NCBI RefSeq assembly: GCF_016464705.1
Contig: NZ_JAEHOB010000005.1
Location: 62,001 to 126,000 of the forward strand
Length of the DNA: 64,000 nucleotides
DNA from: Qaidamihabitans albus
Lineage (GTDB): Bacteria; Actinomycetota; Actinomycetes; Mycobacteriales; Pseudonocardiaceae
Direction: 5' to 3'
In this document: in pieces, positions 39,878-49,108 of the stretch
How the letters are laid out: every line of letters starts with the position of its first letter
Numbering within the stretch: the stretch's first letter is position 1
Notes under the pieces: generated by a model
The model's input: only the letters and a program-made list of their open reading frames with translations
The model's database searches: none
What the model was told of the DNA's origin: nothing
Position numbers and translations under genes: made by a program

Positions 39878-40504
39878 CTACTCGGCGACCGCCACGAAAC
39901 CGCCGAGACCGATCATCGTCAGGCCGCCGGCCACCCGCTGGCGAGCCCGCCACCGCCTGCTGGCCAGCAGCTTCGTGCCGAGGCTGCCCGCGAAGAGCGC
40001 GACACCGAGATCCGCGAGCATCGCCAGCCCCAGCGCGATCAGGCCGAGCAGCAGGAACACCATCGGCGCCGGCGCGCTCTCCGGATGCACGAAGTGCGGC
40101 AGCAGTGCCATGAAGTACAGCGCGGTCTTCGGGTTGAGCAGCTCGGTGAGCACACCCTGCAGCAGCGGTGACCGCGCCCACCGGCGAGCGGGGCCCCCGG
40201 TATCGGCCGCGTCCTCGTGCCGGTGGAGGATCGCGTACAGCCCGAGGCCGACCAGGTACACCGCGCCGGCGATCTTGACCACGGTGAACGCGACCGCGGA
40301 GGTCGCGAGTACGGCGGACAGGCCCAGCGCCGCCGCCAGCACGTGCGCCGCCGCGCCGATCCCGTTGCCTGCCACGGACCGCACGCCCTCGCCGCGGCCA
40401 CCGCGCAGGCTGCGGGCCAGCACGTAGAGGATGCCGGGTCCCGGCGTGACCGCGAACAGCGCGGCCGTGCCGAGGAACACGATCCACTCGGCGGCCGTCG
40501 GCAC
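39878..40504 (-). CDS. LysE/RhtB-family exporter
   Basis: Inner-membrane exporter of amino acids or related small molecules, 208 aa, six TM helices. Family signatures are FAVTPGPGILYVLARSLRGG near the N-terminus, the TM segment AVYLVGLGLYAI, and the LLNPKTALYFMALLPHFV block. It starts 7 bp after the DUF3710 stop on the same strand, so it may be carried on the dut/DUF3710 transcript. It is not part of the mycobacterial order. The cargo is unknown. Confidence 0.9.
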   Translation of the reverse strand: MPTAAEWIVFLGTAALFAVTPGPGILYVLARSLRGGRGEGVRSVAGNGIGAAAHVLAAALGLSAVLATSAVAFTVVKIAGAVYLVGLGLYAILHRHEDAADTGGPARRWARSPLLQGVLTELLNPKTALYFMALLPHFVHPESAPAPMVFLLLGLIALGLAMLADLGVALFAGSLGTKLLASRRWRARQRVAGGLTMIGLGGFVAVAE

Positions 40505-40510
40505 GGCGGG

Positions 40511-41224
40511 TCAGCCCTGCTGCTGCGCGGCGACGTGCTCGGCGACCGCGTCCGGCAGCGTGATCGGCAGCGGCGTGCGCACCGGCATCGGAGAGTCGCC
40601 GCGCACCACGATCGTGTCGCGCACGATGTCGCGGAGCACCGCGGGCGCCTGCGCGGCCTGGGACTGCGGCCCGGCGATGACGCCGCGCAGCATCCAGCGC
40701 GGCCCGTCGACGCCGACGAACCGCAGCGCCACCTCCCCCACGATCGCCGAGAGCTCCAGGCCCCAGTCGCCGCGGGTGGAAGTGACCTTCGCGCCGTCGG
40801 CCCGCAGCTGCTCGGTCAGCTCGGCGCTGACGTCCTTCCACAGTCCGCCCGAGCGCGGCGCGGCGTACCCGCTGACGGTCACCTGGCCGTGTGCCGTCAC
40901 CACGTGCACCGCACGGACGTTGCCGCTCTGCTGGTCCATCTCCACCTGCACCTGAGAGCCGTCCGGCACCGGTACGCGTACCGAGCCGAGGTCGATCCGC
41001 GGCACGTCGTCGTCGGGCGCCTCCGCGGCGTCGAACGGCCCCGAACGATACGACGCCGCCTCCGCTTCGGTGTCGTATTCGCCGTACTCGTCGTATTCTC
41101 CGTATTCGCCGTATTCCGCATCGAGGTCGTCGGGCTCCGCCACGTCCGGTGCGGCGTGCCGGCCACGGCGCGGCTCCGCCTCCGCCGCGGCCCCCCGCCG
41201 CCGCTTGCGTCCGAAAATCCCCAC
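40511..41224 (-). CDS. DUF3710 protein
   Basis: Actinobacterial protein of unknown function, 237 aa, encoded next to dut in mycobacteria (Rv2696c). A basic N-terminus (MGIFGRKRRRG) is followed by an acidic tyrosine-rich linker with the imperfect repeat AEYGEYGEYDEYGEYD, then the DUF3710 domain from about residue 75 (RIDLGSVRVPVPDGSQVQVE, GDWGLELSA, GPRWMLRGVIAG). The GTG start shares its last base with the dut stop (TAGTG). No signal peptide or TM helix was seen. Confidence 0.85.
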   Translation of the reverse strand: MGIFGRKRRRGAAAEAEPRRGRHAAPDVAEPDDLDAEYGEYGEYDEYGEYDTEAEAASYRSGPFDAAEAPDDDVPRIDLGSVRVPVPDGSQVQVEMDQQSGNVRAVHVVTAHGQVTVSGYAAPRSGGLWKDVSAELTEQLRADGAKVTSTRGDWGLELSAIVGEVALRFVGVDGPRWMLRGVIAGPQSQAAQAPAVLRDIVRDTIVVRGDSPMPVRTPLPITLPDAVAEHVAAQQQG

Positions 41225-41703
41225 TAGCTCTCCGTTCCTTCCCGGGTCAGCTCAGCCGAACCGAGTGCGGCATGTCCACCTGTAGAACCGTAGCCACCCG
41301 CGCCCCGCTCCGTCGCCTCCAGCTCCGCTGCCTCGACGAACTCCGCGTGCTCGACCCGCTGCACCACGAGCTGGGCGATCCGGTCGCCGCGGGACAGCTC
41401 GATCGGCTCCCGAGGGTCGTGGTTGACCAGGCATACGCGGATCTCCCCGCGGTAGCCCGAGTCGATCGTGCCGGGCGTGTTGACGACCGAAAGCCCCGCC
41501 CTCGCGGCCAGGCCGGAACGCGGGTGCACGAATCCGGCATACCCCGGCGGCAGCGCGATCGCCACCCCCGTGCCGACGACGGCGCGCTCCCCCGGTTCCA
41601 GCAGGACGTCGGACGTGGTGACGAGATCGGCACCGGCGTCGCCCGGCCGGGCATAGGCGGGGAGCGGCACACCGGGGTCGAGGCGGGAGACAAGGACCTG
41701 CAC
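41224..41703 (-). CDS. dut: dUTP diphosphatase
   Basis: Hydrolyses dUTP to dUMP and pyrophosphate, keeping uracil out of DNA; 159 aa, homotrimeric type. All five motifs are present: [43 protein letters not shown] and the C-terminal arm [12 protein letters not shown] (Tyr in place of the more usual Phe). The GTG start matches the family N-terminus ([11 protein letters not shown]). It is divergent from the DUF3093 gene with 33 bp between starts. Confidence 0.95.
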   Translation of the reverse strand: MQVLVSRLDPGVPLPAYARPGDAGADLVTTSDVLLEPGERAVVGTGVAIALPPGYAGFVHPRSGLAARAGLSVVNTPGTIDSGYRGEIRVCLVNHDPREPIELSRGDRIAQLVVQRVEHAEFVEAAELEATERGAGGYGSTGGHAALGSAELTREGTES

Positions 41704-41736
41704 GCTGGACACGAGCGGCGAGACTACCCTGGAGGC

Positions 41737-42270
41737 GTGAGCGACACTGCAGGCGCGGCCGGACGGCCGGTGAGCGAGGCGGGGACACCGCGCCCGGCGG
41801 GTGCGGTTCTGCACTCGGAACGGCTCTACGTCCCGTGGTGGGCGTGGCCGCTCCCGCTGATCGCCGCGGCGCTGCTCGCGGCCGAGATCCACATGGGTTA
41901 CCCGGGCGTCCGTGCCTGGCTGCCCTACGTCGTGCTGCTGACGCTGACCGTGCTCCTGCTGATCGCGGCCGGCCGGGTCCGGATCCGGGTCACGGCCGGC
42001 GACGGGAACGGCGAGCCGGAGCTGTGGGCAGGCGACGCGCATCTGCCGCTGCGCTTCGCGGGCGAGGTGGAGGTCATCGGCAAGCGGGACAAGCGCAAGG
42101 CCCTCGGCCCCGAGCTGGACCCGGCCGCGTTCGTCGTGCACCGCGGCTGGATCGGCTCGCTCGTGCGCGTCCACCTCACCGATCCCGGGGACCCGACGCC
42201 GTACTGGGTGGTCAGCACGCGGCGGCCCGAACGACTGGCGCGGCTACTGCGGGGTGAGGACGCGGGGTGA
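41737..42270 (+). CDS. DUF3093 membrane protein
   Basis: Small membrane protein of 177 aa, in the Rv2698 position divergent from dut. Two hydrophobic segments ([20 protein letters not shown] and [18 protein letters not shown]) are followed by a cytoplasmic-type domain with [14 protein letters not shown]-like strands and the conserved block [18 protein letters not shown], then [16 protein letters not shown]. The GTG start has GGAGG at the right distance. Function unknown; conserved in actinobacteria. Confidence 0.85.
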   Translation: MSDTAGAAGRPVSEAGTPRPAGAVLHSERLYVPWWAWPLPLIAAALLAAEIHMGYPGVRAWLPYVVLLTLTVLLLIAAGRVRIRVTAGDGNGEPELWAGDAHLPLRFAGEVEVIGKRDKRKALGPELDPAAFVVHRGWIGSLVRVHLTDPGDPTPYWVVSTRRPERLARLLRGEDAG

Positions 42271-42377
42271 GGACGAGGAATGACGGGGACGAAACGGGGT
42301 GGCCGAGCCGTCCGGCCCAACCACCCCTTCGCGAACCCCAGACCCCTCCGGTCCCCGGCCCGCCCGATCGCGACCGA

Positions 42378-42686
42378 TCAGGCGCAGTCGCGGCAGATCA
42401 GCCTGCTGCCACTCTCCTCGGCGAGCCGGCTGCGGTGGTGCACCAGGAAGCACACCGAGCAGGTGAACTCGTCAGCCTGCTTCGGCACGACCTTGACCGT
42501 CAGGTCCTCACCCGACAGGCCGGACAGGTCGGCACCCGGAAGCTCGAAGTTCTCGGCGGTGGCGTCTTCGTCCACGTCCACAACGCCGGACTGCGTTTCG
42601 TTGCGCCGCGCCTTCAACTCCTCCAACGAGTCCTCGGCCAGCTCGTCGGCTTCGCTGCGGCGCGGAGCGTCGTAGTCGGTCGCCAT
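42378..42686 (-). CDS. DUF4193 zinc-ribbon-like protein
   Basis: A 102-aa acidic protein, in the Rv2699c position. The N-terminal half is highly charged (DELAEDSLEELKARRNE). The C-terminal half has two cysteine pairs, FTCSVCFLVHH and LICRDCA, likely to hold one zinc ion. It is abundant and widely conserved in actinobacteria, and its function is not established. It is divergent from cei across an unusually long 512-bp intergenic region. Confidence 0.88.
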   Translation of the reverse strand: MATDYDAPRRSEADELAEDSLEELKARRNETQSGVVDVDEDATAENFELPGADLSGLSGEDLTVKVVPKQADEFTCSVCFLVHHRSRLAEESGSRLICRDCA

Positions 42687-43198
42687 TGTCCTTCACCCCT
42701 GCGATCAGCTTCGATAACGGTTCCCGGACGCCCGAGCCGCCGCTCGAGAGTCCTCGTGCCGCTGGTCAACGTTCCAGCGCCCCTTTTTGTGCCCGAAACG
42801 ACAGTGAGGGACGTCTCTTCCACAAGATCCCGATCCGCGTCCGGAGCCCGCAGAGGGTAGCCCACCACTGTCGGGGCCCGGACACAGGTTGCCCACCACC
42901 GAGAATACGTCACTCCACGGGGCTAACCTGGGCGCGCGAAACGCTTAGGCCGTTCGGGTTGCGACCGGGTATCGGGAGGCTGGAGCGAGGCACGGATTCC
43001 TTGCCGCACCCTCGCTGACGTGGTGCTATCCGAGTCGGGCCCGGTGAGGCGGACGCGTCTTCGCCGGCGCCGGGACGGACCGGGCGCTCCCCGGCGGGGC
43101 GGCTGCCGCGCCCCCCGGCTGTAACGCCTAGGCTGATCAGCGACGACGGTATCGGTGAGCAGGACTTCCGCTCGCACGACGGCGAAGGGACGGGGCAG
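42687..43198. other. Long intergenic region between DUF4193 and cei
   Basis: No convincing gene or RNA was recognised in these 512 bases. A TAGGCT at 43129-43134, within the palindrome GCCTAGGC, could be the -10 box of cei because the same hexamer is used upstream of ceoB; no good -35 precedes it. The region should carry two divergent promoters and has room for a small RNA or a long leader. Confidence 0.4.
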
Positions 43199-43882
43199 GT
43201 GGCGTCGGGGACCGGCTTCGGTAGCCGCGGAGGAAAGCCGTACCGCAGGCACAAGCCCCTGCCCGCGCTCATCGTCATCGCCGTGCTCGGGCTCGCGGCC
43301 GTGTTCGTGTGGGTCAACGCGATCACTTCCAAGGAGGACATCGACGCCGCCATCCGCTGCGAGCCCGCCGCCACCCCGCCGCCCGGCGTCACGTACACGT
43401 CGCTGCCGCACGACGCGCTCGACGGCACCACGCCGATCCCCCCGGACAAGGTGGCGCTGCGCGTGCTCAACGCCAACGGGGCGCGCGGCAAGGCGTCGAT
43501 CACCACGGAGAGCCTCCGCGAGCTCGGCTTCACCAGGATCGCCGCGCCGGCGAACGACCCGGCGTATCCGAAGCTGGCCGCGGCGTGCCACGGCCAGATC
43601 CGCTTCGGGGAGAACGGCCGCGCGGCCGCCCGCACGGTGAGCCTGATCGACCCCTGCTTCGAGCTGATCCGGGACAACCGCAAGGACGCCACCGTGGATC
43701 TCTCGATCGGCGAGCAGTTCGGCGATGTGCGCCCCACCGCGGAAGGGATGCAGATCCTGCAGCGGCTGAAGACCTGGTCCGCGGAGAACCAGCACGTCGG
43801 CAACAACGAGCAGTCGGCAGGCCCTCCCGGGCCGGAGCTCGACCCCGCGAAGCTCGCGGCAGCACGGCAGGGTTACTGCTGA
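43199..43882 (+). CDS. cei: Cei-type envelope protein with LytR_C domain
   Basis: Envelope-integrity protein of 227 aa, in the Rv2700 position. A basic cytoplasmic N-terminus is followed by one TM helix (about residues 23-42, ALIVIAVLGLAAVFVWVNA), then an extracytoplasmic LytR_C domain (VALRVLNANGARGKASITTE to SLRELGFTRI) and a Cys-containing C-terminal region. The GTG start at 43199 precedes the TM anchor properly. In mycobacteria the homologue is needed for cell-envelope integrity. It converges on suhB; two repeat units lie between them. Confidence 0.85.
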   Translation: MASGTGFGSRGGKPYRRHKPLPALIVIAVLGLAAVFVWVNAITSKEDIDAAIRCEPAATPPPGVTYTSLPHDALDGTTPIPPDKVALRVLNANGARGKASITTESLRELGFTRIAAPANDPAYPKLAAACHGQIRFGENGRAAARTVSLIDPCFELIRDNRKDATVDLSIGEQFGDVRPTAEGMQILQRLKTWSAENQHVGNNEQSAGPPGPELDPAKLAAARQGYC

Positions 43883-43894
43883 CCGCGCGAACGC

Positions 43895-43926
43895 GGAACT
43901 CGCGGGCCTGAGCGGGGACTCGCGGG
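43895..43926 (-). repeat. Two units of the 20-21-bp gene-end repeat
   Basis: The plus strand has GGAACTCGCGGG and then GGGACTCGCGGG with a period of 20 bp, joined by CCTGAGC. The second unit ends exactly at the CTA that complements the suhB stop codon. It is related to the units at 4386-4404 and 58108-58251. Confidence 0.6.
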
Positions 43927-44736
43927 CTACACGCTACCTGCGCCACATTCGATCAGTGCCGCGCGCAGCGCGTCCGCGACCGGCGGAGCAGCCGCGAGGG
44001 TGCCGTCCGCGCCGAGCTCCGGGTCCTCCCCCGGCAGCGACACCACCGCGCCCGCCTCGGCGGCGACGAGCGCGGCGGCGGCCCAGTCCCAGCGCTTGAG
44101 CCCGTGCTCGAAGTAGGCGTCGGCCCAACCCGCGGCGACCGCGCAGAGATCGAGTGCGGCCGACCCGGCCCTGCGGATGTCGCGCACCCGCCCGAGCATC
44201 CCGGCGACCAGCTCCGCCTGGCGGGCACGACGCTCCGGCAGGTAGGCGAAGCCGGTGGCGAGCAGCGCCATGTCGAGCCGCGCCGGCGCGGACACCGACA
44301 GCCGCTGCCCGTCCAGCCACGCCCCGGCGCCGAGGGTGGCCGTCCACCGCCTGCCGCTGACCGGCTCCACCACCGCACCCGCGACCGACACGCCGTCGAC
44401 CTGGGCACCCACCGAGACGGCGAACACGGGGAAGCCGTAGAGGAAGTTCACCGTGCCGTCGATGGGGTCGACGACCCACGTCACCCGGTCGCCCGGCGCA
44501 CCGCCCTCCTCCTCACCGAGCACCGGCTCCCCGGGACGGAGCGCGGCCAGCCTCGCCCGGATGTAGCGCTCGGACTCGTGGTCGACCGCGGTCACCACGT
44601 CGGTCTGGCTGCTCTTGGTGCCGACAGCCACGGTGTGACCGGCGAGCATGGACGTGTGCGCGTCCCGCACCAGCTCGGCCGCCTCCGTCGCGACCTGCTC
44701 GGCGACCCGCGTCAGTTCCGCCTCGATAGCTCCCAC
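43927..44736 (-). CDS. suhB: Inositol monophosphatase family protein
   Basis: Mg2+-dependent phosphatase of 269 aa that releases inositol from inositol phosphate, a precursor of phosphatidylinositol and mycothiol. Metal-binding motifs are GEEEGG, WVVDPIDGTVNFLYGFP and LKRWDWAAAALVAAEAGAVV, the family signature. The GTG start at 44736 fits the helical N-terminus (IEAELTRVAEQVATEA); the frame is open further upstream without homology. It is divergent from ppgK, as in Rv2701c-Rv2702. Confidence 0.9.
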   Translation of the reverse strand: MGAIEAELTRVAEQVATEAAELVRDAHTSMLAGHTVAVGTKSSQTDVVTAVDHESERYIRARLAALRPGEPVLGEEEGGAPGDRVTWVVDPIDGTVNFLYGFPVFAVSVGAQVDGVSVAGAVVEPVSGRRWTATLGAGAWLDGQRLSVSAPARLDMALLATGFAYLPERRARQAELVAGMLGRVRDIRRAGSAALDLCAVAAGWADAYFEHGLKRWDWAAAALVAAEAGAVVSLPGEDPELGADGTLAAAPPVADALRAALIECGAGSV

Positions 44737-44809
44737 GGCACCATGGGACCACACCCCCGATAAGGTTTCGGTCCGAGGCTTCTGAATCGAGAATGAAGGG
44801 ACAGCGCCA

Positions 44810-45571
44810 ATGACGGCGACCCGCGGTTTCGGTATCGACATCGGCGGCAGCGGAATCAAGGGCGCGCTCGTCGACCTGGAAGACGGCAGGCTCGTCGGCG
44901 AGCGGGTGCGCATCGACACGCCACGGCCGGCCACTCCCGACGCGATCGTCGAGGTCGTCGCGGACATCGTGGCGCAGTTCGACTGGGAGGGACCGGTCGG
45001 GATCACGCTGCCGGCCGTGGTGAAGAAGGGCGTCGCGCACACCGCGGCGAACATCGACCCGAGCTGGATCGGCACCGACGCGGACGGGCTCTTCGCCAAG
45101 CGGCTCGGCAGGCACATCGACGACGTGGCCATGCTCAACGACGCGGACGCGGCCGGGATGGCCGAGATGAGGTTCGGCGACCCCGCGGCCCGTCAGGGTG
45201 TCGTCGCGCTGCTGACCTTCGGCACCGGTATCGGCAGCGCGCTTTTCCAGGACGGCAAGCTCGTTCCCAACACGGAGTTCGGTCACCTGGAGGTCGACGG
45301 GCACGACGCGGAGACGAAGGCCGCCGCGTCGGTCAAGGACAACGAGGGGCTCTCCTACCCCGAGTGGGCCGTGCGCGTCGATCGTTACCTGACTGTGCTG
45401 GAGAACCTCATCTGGCCGGACCTGTTCATCGTCGGCGGCGGAGTCAGCAAGAAATCCGAGAAGTGGGTTCCACTGCTCGAAATCCGCACCCGGGTCGTGG
45501 TGGCATCGTTGCAGAACAACGCCGGGATCGTCGGCGCCGCCGCGGCGGCCGCGGAGGGCATCGAACACTGA
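44810..45571 (+). CDS. ppgK: Polyphosphate glucokinase
   Basis: ROK-fold kinase of 253 aa that phosphorylates glucose using polyphosphate (and ATP in many actinobacteria). The phosphate-binding motif [19 protein letters not shown] is N-terminal, followed by the catalytic region [12 protein letters not shown] and the second phosphate motif [13 protein letters not shown]. The sugar-binding [13 protein letters not shown] and C-terminal [16 protein letters not shown] match PpgK. The gene is upstream of sigA, as in mycobacteria. Confidence 0.95.
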   Translation: MTATRGFGIDIGGSGIKGALVDLEDGRLVGERVRIDTPRPATPDAIVEVVADIVAQFDWEGPVGITLPAVVKKGVAHTAANIDPSWIGTDADGLFAKRLGRHIDDVAMLNDADAAGMAEMRFGDPAARQGVVALLTFGTGIGSALFQDGKLVPNTEFGHLEVDGHDAETKAAASVKDNEGLSYPEWAVRVDRYLTVLENLIWPDLFIVGGGVSKKSEKWVPLLEIRTRVVVASLQNNAGIVGAAAAAAEGIEH

Positions 45572-45635
45572 GTGCGCGGCACCGGCGGAACCCGGCGAAA
45601 GTTGATCGCTTCGCGACGTCCAGGCGCATCGTCGT

Positions 45636-45641
45636 TACAAT
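45636..45641 (+). promoter_or_regulatory. Candidate -10 box of the sigA promoter
   Basis: TACAAT, a close match to TATAAT, 120 nt upstream of the GTG start of sigA. A TTGATC lies 28 bp upstream, too far for a normal -35, so this may be a -35-independent promoter. The leader downstream is GC-rich. Confidence 0.4.
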
Positions 45642-45761
45642 GGAACACAGCCCTCGGCTGCGGGAGGCATAACCGCAGGCCAGGGAGTGTTCCCCGAATC
45701 TAAGGCGGCCGGGACCGGAGCGTCCCGGTGCGTCATGATCGACCGCTGCGAAAGGGCGTAC

Positions 45762-47171
45762 GTGGCAGCCGCAAGAACCGCAACCCGAAGCGGGACGAAG
45801 ACAACGAGCGCCGCCGACACCGCGACGACCGACGACAGCACGGCGGCCGCGCCCGAGACGGCCACGCCGGCGGAAGCATCGGAGACGTCGGGCCGCAAGA
45901 AGGCCGCGAAGAAGGCTCCCGCGAAGTCCGCTCGGACGCGCAAGGGTGCCAAGACCGACGGCGTCAAAACCGACGGCGTCAAGGTCGAGGGTGTCAAGGT
46001 CGACGGCGCTCCCGGCGAGGACATCGACACCGCCGAACTCGAGGACGTCGATCTGGCGGACCTCGAGGTGGAAGCCGTCGAGGTCGATGTCGTCGACGCG
46101 ACCGTCACCGAGGAGGCCGAGGAGACCGAGGAGGCCGAGGAGGTCGAGGCCCCCGGCAGAGGCGGCAGATCCGCCAACGACCCCGACTTCGTCTGGGACG
46201 AGGAGGAGTCGGAGGCGCTGCGGCAGGCACGCAAGGACGCCGAGCTCACCGCGTCGGCCGACTCGGTTCGTGCCTACCTCAAGCAGATCGGCAAGGTCGC
46301 GCTGCTCAACGCCGAGGAGGAGGTCGAGCTCGCCAAGCGGATCGAGGCCGGTCTCTACGCCGCCGAGCGCGTCCGCGTGGTCGAGGAGGAGGGCGAGAAG
46401 CTCAGCACCCAGATGCGGCGCGATCTCAAGTGGATCGTGCGCGACGGCGAGCGGGCGAAGAGCCACCTGCTCGAGGCGAACCTCCGGCTCGTGGTGTCGC
46501 TGGCCAAGCGCTACACCGGCAGGGGCATGGCGTTCCTCGACCTCATCCAGGAAGGCAACCTCGGGCTGATCCGCGCGGTCGAGAAGTTCGACTACACCAA
46601 GGGCTTCAAGTTCTCCACGTATGCCACCTGGTGGATCCGGCAGGCGATCACCCGCGCGATGGCCGACCAGGCCCGCACCATCCGGATTCCGGTGCACATG
46701 GTCGAGGTCATCAACAAGCTCGGCCGCATCCAGCGTGAGCTGCTGCAGGACCTCGGCCGCGAGCCGACCCCCGAGGAGCTCGCCAAGGAGATGGACATCT
46801 CCCCGGAGAAGGTCCTCGAGATCCAGCAGTACGCCCGCGAGCCCATCTCGCTCGACCAGACGATCGGCGACGAGGGTGACTCCCAGCTCGGCGACTTCAT
46901 CGAGGACAGCGAGGCCGTGGTGGCCGTGGACGCGGTGTCGTTCACGCTGCTGCAGGACCAGCTGCAGTCGGTGCTGCAGACCCTGTCCGAGCGCGAGGCC
47001 GGGGTGGTCCGGCTGCGTTTCGGCCTCACCGACGGCCAGCCGCGGACTTTAGACGAGATCGGCCAGGTCTACGGGGTGACCCGGGAGCGTATACGGCAGA
47101 TCGAGTCCAAGACCATGTCCAAGCTGCGCCACCCGTCGCGTTCACAGGTGCTGCGCGACTACCTGGACTGA
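45762..47171 (+). CDS. sigA: Principal sigma factor of RNA polymerase
   Basis: Housekeeping sigma-70 factor, 469 aa from the GTG (an in-frame ATG 27 nt upstream is possible). A lysine/alanine-rich and then acidic N-terminal region 1 (about 140 residues) precedes the highly conserved core: [20 protein letters not shown], region 2 ([36 protein letters not shown]), region 3, and region 4 ([34 protein letters not shown]). It ends [11 protein letters not shown] like other actinobacterial SigA proteins. One region-4 leucine uses the rare codon TTA (47049-47051). The start was chosen from the mycobacterial-like N-terminus. Confidence 0.97.
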   Translation: MAAARTATRSGTKTTSAADTATTDDSTAAAPETATPAEASETSGRKKAAKKAPAKSARTRKGAKTDGVKTDGVKVEGVKVDGAPGEDIDTAELEDVDLADLEVEAVEVDVVDATVTEEAEETEEAEEVEAPGRGGRSANDPDFVWDEEESEALRQARKDAELTASADSVRAYLKQIGKVALLNAEEEVELAKRIEAGLYAAERVRVVEEEGEKLSTQMRRDLKWIVRDGERAKSHLLEANLRLVVSLAKRYTGRGMAFLDLIQEGNLGLIRAVEKFDYTKGFKFSTYATWWIRQAITRAMADQARTIRIPVHMVEVINKLGRIQRELLQDLGREPTPEELAKEMDISPEKVLEIQQYAREPISLDQTIGDEGDSQLGDFIEDSEAVVAVDAVSFTLLQDQLQSVLQTLSEREAGVVRLRFGLTDGQPRTLDEIGQVYGVTRERIRQIESKTMSKLRHPSRSQVLRDYLD

Positions 47172-47194
47172 GAAACGCGCCACTGCTCATGAGC

Positions 47195-47228
47195 GTGCGG
47201 CCGGTGTCCCGAGGGGCGCCGGCCGCAC
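47195..47228. terminator. Hairpin terminator after sigA
   Basis: GTGCGGCCGG (47195-47204) pairs perfectly with CCGGCCGCAC (47219-47228). The structure is flanked on both sides by TCATGAGC. It lies between sigA and a convergent membrane-protein gene and probably serves both. Confidence 0.75.
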
Positions 47229-47230
47229 TT

Positions 47231-47818
47231 TCATGAGCGGTCCTTGGCCTCGGTTCCCGAGAACGTCGTCCACAGCGGTCCGACGACGAACCAGATGCCG
47301 GTGACAACCCCGAGTCGCGGGAGCCAGCCCCCGTCCGCCCACAGCACCCTGGTCCGCTCCGGCGAGCCGACGACGAAGCTCAGCACCAGCAGGACCGAGG
47401 CCGCGATGGCGCACGCGAGCACGCACTTGCCCCATTCGCGCCACTCGTAGCGCACCCGCTCCGGTCCCCCGGAGGGGCGCCGCCGTGGTGGCGGCCCACC
47501 CGCGAACCGGTACGCGAACCGCTCGTCCGCCCAGCGGATCATCGCGGGCCCGAACACCACGCTGAACCCGAGATACACCGCGGCGAGGCCGTGCACGCCG
47601 CTCGCCTCACCCCCGCGGGACAGATCGATCATCGTCCCGACGAGCACCAGCGCATCCACCACCGGCGTCATGGCGAGCAGCACCAGGCCGGCCCGGCCCT
47701 TTCGCAGCACATAGCGCGCCACGAGCCCGGCGACGACGAACACCCAGAAGCCGATCTCGCCCGCGGCGATCACCGCGGCCATCGGGTTCTCCCTGACGAA
47801 GTCGAATACGTTGCCCAC
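47231..47818 (-). CDS. Unrecognised membrane protein
   Basis: Predicted membrane protein of 195 aa, no named family. There are about five TM helices: AVIAAGEIGFWVFVVAGLVA, AGLVLLAMTPVVDALVLVG, HGLAAVYLGFSVVFGPAMI, then after a Pro/Arg-rich loop CVLACAIAASVLLVLSFVVG and LGVVTGIWFVVGPLW. The GTG start at 47818 gives an amphipathic FDFVRENP lead-in; an ATG at 47782 has a better ribosome-binding site (AGGGAGA) and is a real alternative. It is convergent with sigA and divergent from a two-component system. Confidence 0.65.
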   Translation of the reverse strand: MGNVFDFVRENPMAAVIAAGEIGFWVFVVAGLVARYVLRKGRAGLVLLAMTPVVDALVLVGTMIDLSRGGEASGVHGLAAVYLGFSVVFGPAMIRWADERFAYRFAGGPPPRRRPSGGPERVRYEWREWGKCVLACAIAASVLLVLSFVVGSPERTRVLWADGGWLPRLGVVTGIWFVVGPLWTTFSGTEAKDRS

Positions 47819-47920
47819 AGGCGGAGCGTGCGGCACCCGCGCGTGCCCGCGCGTCGGCGTTCGGCACGACTTCGCCGTCATCACTTCGTAGGACGCGGGC
47901 CGCGAGACCGATGTGCTGTG

Positions 47921-49108
47921 ATGGAGTCCGTGCCGACCGTGCCGCCGATCATCACGAGCTTTCGCCGGCTGCCGCCCGTCCGCCAGGACATGCTGATCGC
48001 GACCGGCCATCTCGCGGTCGGGAGCGGGCTGTACGCGGGGGACCTGTACGCGATATTCGGGGTGGACCGGGCGCCCGTACCGGCCCGGTTCGCGCTCCTG
48101 GCCGTGGTCTGCGCGCTGCTGACGCTGCGCCGCCGTGCCCCCGGCGCCGCGCTGGGCCTCGCCCTCGTACCGCTGGGTGCGGACGCCGCTCTCGGACTGT
48201 CCGTGCCGGTGCTGCTGGTGTGCTCCGATCACCTCTACACGGCCACGCTGTACGGTTCGCGGCGCCTGAGCCGGGCGATCGTCACCGTCGTCGCGATGGG
48301 GACGCTGGCGGTGACGGCGACGTTGCTCATGCTCGCCCCGGACTGGCGGATGGCGGTCGGGGCGGCCTTCCTGTGCGTGCCGTTCGCCGTCACGCCGGTG
48401 TGGTGGGCCACCAACATCCGGCAGCACAAGGAGATCGCCGAGGCCGAGCGCGCGAACGCGACCCAGATGGCGCGGCTCGCCGAGCTGGACCGTGGCGCGG
48501 CGGTGGCCGCCGAGCGCACCCGGATGGCGCGGGACCTGCACGACGTCATCGCCGGCCACCTCTCGGCGATCGCGCTCCAGTCGGAGGCCGCACTGTCCGC
48601 GACGGATCCCGGGACGGTGCGGACCGTCCTCACCGCCGTGCGCGAGAACAGCGTGGGCGCACTGGAGGAGATGCGGGCCATGATCGGCCTGCTGCGGGCG
48701 GACGGTCCCGCCGAGATCACCGCGCCTGCCCGGCTCAACGAGCTGCCGCGCCTCGTCGAGTCGGCCAGGGCGAGCGGGATCAGGCTCGACGTCCACACCG
48801 AACTCGACGGCGCGCCCCTGCCCGCGGCCGTCGACCTCACCGCGTACCGCATCGCCCAGGAGGCGCTCACCAACACCGCGAAGCACGCACCCGGAACCGT
48901 GGCGACCGTCACGATCCGGCACACCGGTGACGCCCTCACGGTGGAGGTGACCAACGAGCTGACCGGCGAACCGGACGGTGCGGCGGGAACGGGCCTGCTG
49001 AGCATGCGCGAGCGGGCGGCCGCGGTGGGCGGCTCCTGCTCCGCGGGCCCCTCCGGAGCGGACTGGCGAGTGCGCGCCGTCCTCCCGCTGGCGGGACTCG
49101 GCTCATGA
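47921..49108 (+). CDS. NarL-type sensor histidine kinase (HisKA_3)
   Basis: Membrane sensor kinase of 395 aa. Five or six N-terminal TM helices (about residues 20-165) with almost no extracytoplasmic domain are followed by a short coiled coil, the HisKA_3 dimerisation motif with phospho-acceptor His near 207 (MARDLHDVIAGHLSAIALQ), and a HATPase_c domain (YRIAQEALTNTAKHAPG). It is coupled to the response regulator by a 4-nt ATGA overlap. Such intramembrane-sensing kinases often respond to cell-envelope or antibiotic stress, but the signal here is not known. Confidence 0.9.
   Translation: MESVPTVPPIITSFRRLPPVRQDMLIATGHLAVGSGLYAGDLYAIFGVDRAPVPARFALLAVVCALLTLRRRAPGAALGLALVPLGADAALGLSVPVLLVCSDHLYTATLYGSRRLSRAIVTVVAMGTLAVTATLLMLAPDWRMAVGAAFLCVPFAVTPVWWATNIRQHKEIAEAERANATQMARLAELDRGAAVAAERTRMARDLHDVIAGHLSAIALQSEAALSATDPGTVRTVLTAVRENSVGALEEMRAMIGLLRADGPAEITAPARLNELPRLVESARASGIRLDVHTELDGAPLPAAVDLTAYRIAQEALTNTAKHAPGTVATVTIRHTGDALTVEVTNELTGEPDGAAGTGLLSMRERAAAVGGSCSAGPSGADWRVRAVLPLAGLGS

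Noticed and set aside
45687-45761. Longer N-terminus for SigA
   Set aside because: The frame is open upstream, but the alanine/lysine-rich start after the GTG at 45762 resembles other actinobacterial SigA proteins and the extra residues do not.
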